A DNA stretch of 6,550 nt from assembly GCA_030604795.1 (NCBI GenBank), contig JAUVVE010000046.1, positions 1 through 6,550 of the forward strand. Reading direction: 5' to 3'. This document shows, piece after piece, positions 5,974 to 6,550 of this stretch. Numbering within the stretch: position 1 is the first letter of the stretch; every line of letters starts with the position of its first letter. The position numbers and the translations under genes were made by a program. The notes beneath the pieces were generated by a model that saw nothing but the letters and a program-made list of their open reading frames with translations, did no database searches and had not been told where the DNA came from. Origin of the DNA: Dehalococcoidia bacterium. GTDB taxonomy: Bacteria; Chloroflexota; Dehalococcoidia; GIF9; UBA5629.

Positions 5974-6239
5974 AGGGGTGCTTGCTTCGGCAAGTGAATT
6001 CTGTATCTAGTTCTGACGTGCCTAGCTTTGGGGGCAGGCACTTTTCCACTGAGTTGCACCCGCCCAAAGTGTATTTATTTTAGCCTAAAAATCAATAGCT
6101 GTAAAGGAGAAGTCTCTTCCAATACAAGATGAGAAGTATCAAGCAGAATAGGAAGCACTGAGAAAACCTGATAGAAGCTATCGCAGGACTACATTTGTTG
6201 CTAGATAGTCTATACAGATGGCAATGCTGAGCACCGCTG
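5974..6239. other. gene-free stretch between the exporter stub and the tRNA promoter
   Basis: I find no frame with coding character and a start on either strand. The plus strand holds two small hairpins (5981-5994 and 6018-6041). In one plus frame about 6121-6255 there are stop-broken runs such as EALRKPDRSYRRTTFVAR that could be decayed coding sequence, but I recognise no family. Together with the truncated exporter it probably marks a deletion or rearrangement joint. Confidence 0.4.
6018..6045 (+). terminator. orphan terminator-like hairpin
   Basis: GTGCCT (6018-6023) can pair with AGGCAC (6036-6041) around a 12-nt loop, followed directly by TTTT (6042-6045), the layout of a weak rho-independent terminator on the plus strand. 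No plus-strand gene lies upstream, so if it is real it is a leftover from a lost gene. The loop is large and the T run short. Confidence 0.3.
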
Positions 6240-6268
6240 TTGACACCAGAAGCTGAGTTAAGTATAAT
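6240..6268 (+). promoter_or_regulatory. consensus sigma-70/SigA promoter for the tRNA gene
   Basis: TTGACA (6240-6245) and TATAAT (6263-6268), both perfect consensus, with a spacer of exactly 17 nt. Transcription should begin near 6275, about 25 nt before the mature tRNA 5' end at 6301. A strong promoter of this kind is what a stable-RNA gene would be expected to have. Confidence 0.85.
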
Positions 6269-6300
6269 TTTGTTACATAGGGAGGTGTCTCTGGTCCTAT

Positions 6301-6372
<72 letters not shown>

Positions 6373-6427
6373 CTTCTTCTGTTAGTTAGCGTTTTCATTG
6401 ATTTCCTACCCCCTTTTCTTAAGCAAC

Positions 6428-6456
6428 TTGACGATATAGATTGCACTAGGTATAAT
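6428..6456 (+). promoter_or_regulatory. sigma-70/SigA promoter for the aldehyde:ferredoxin oxidoreductase gene
   Basis: TTGACG (6428-6433) and a perfect TATAAT (6451-6456) with a 17-nt spacer. Initiation would be near 6463, giving a short leader of about 27 nt before the ATG at 6490. It suggests the oxidoreductase is transcribed separately from the tRNA. Confidence 0.75.
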
Positions 6457-6489
6457 GCCAAGTCTGCAAAGGCGCCAGAAGAGTAAAAT

Positions 6490-6550
6490 ATGACACATGG
6501 CTACACCGGTCGGATTTTAAGAGTTGACCTCGCCTCAGGGAGGGTGTTCA
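6490..6550 (+). CDS. aor: aldehyde:ferredoxin oxidoreductase, N-terminal part (runs off right edge)
   Basis: Twenty codons from the ATG at 6490 read MTHGYTGRILRVDLASGRVF. This is the well-known opening of the AOR family (GYTGKILRVDLT-G-V), whose members use a tungsten or molybdenum bis-pterin cofactor and a 4Fe-4S cluster to oxidise aldehydes to acids with ferredoxin; they are oxygen-sensitive cytoplasmic enzymes. Only the first beta strands are in the window, so cofactor ligands and subfamily cannot be read. A purine-rich AGAAGAG about 7 nt upstream serves as a modest ribosome site. A strong promoter sits 34 nt before the start. The family call from 20 residues is good because this N-terminus is distinctive. 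Confidence 0.85.
   Translation, partial: MTHGYTGRILRVDLASGRVF

Overview
The window looks like a chromosomal segment from an anaerobic bacterium. This rests on a tRNA gene with bacterial features, Shine-Dalgarno sites, sigma-70/SigA-type promoters with 17-bp spacers, and the start of an aldehyde:ferredoxin oxidoreductase, a tungsten enzyme of anaerobes. The mix of TRAP-transporter, PPi-type phosphofructokinase, MMPL exporter and MoxR/DUF58 genes would fit an uncultured Chloroflexota/Dehalococcoidia-like lineage. That placement is inference and not firm.

Layout. At 1-121 (minus) lies the N-terminus of a 6-phosphofructokinase running off the left edge. At 297-729 two gene remnants meet head to head: the 5' end of a TRAP solute-binding lipoprotein on plus and a membrane-segment fragment resembling NfeD on minus. 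At 769-1440 (minus) is an intact MacB/LolD-type ABC ATPase with its own promoter (1489-1517) but no permease gene beside it.

The core is a compact minus-strand operon, transcribed from high to low coordinates. It holds a MarR-family regulator (5224-5715), a 44-residue single-helix ORF (5087-5221), a DUF58 protein (3932-5083), a multi-pass DUF4129 membrane protein (2520-3935) and a MoxR AAA+ ATPase (1549-2523). Neighbouring genes overlap by 4 nt or lie 2-3 nt apart. The 44-residue ORF and the DUF58 gene are in the same reading frame, separated only by one TAG codon and one sense codon. Together they rebuild the two-helix N-terminus usual for DUF58 proteins, so this is probably one gene split by an amber codon. 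The DUF4129 protein has the TgpA-like architecture without a transglutaminase domain.

Upstream of marR (5737-5973, minus) is the C-terminal stub of an MMPL/RND exporter, a third remnant. From 5974 to 6239 I see no gene, only two small hairpins. On the plus strand follow a perfect-consensus promoter (6240-6268), a tRNA with anticodon CAT (6301-6372), a second strong promoter (6428-6456), and the first 20 codons of an aldehyde:ferredoxin oxidoreductase (6490 to the right edge).

How the genes may work together: MoxR ATPases and DUF58 proteins are recurrent partners, thought to act as a chaperone/remodelling pair at the membrane. The DUF4129 protein would be their membrane component, and MarR would control the unit. 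The substrate is unknown. The three truncated genes show that the flanks of this operon have been rearranged.
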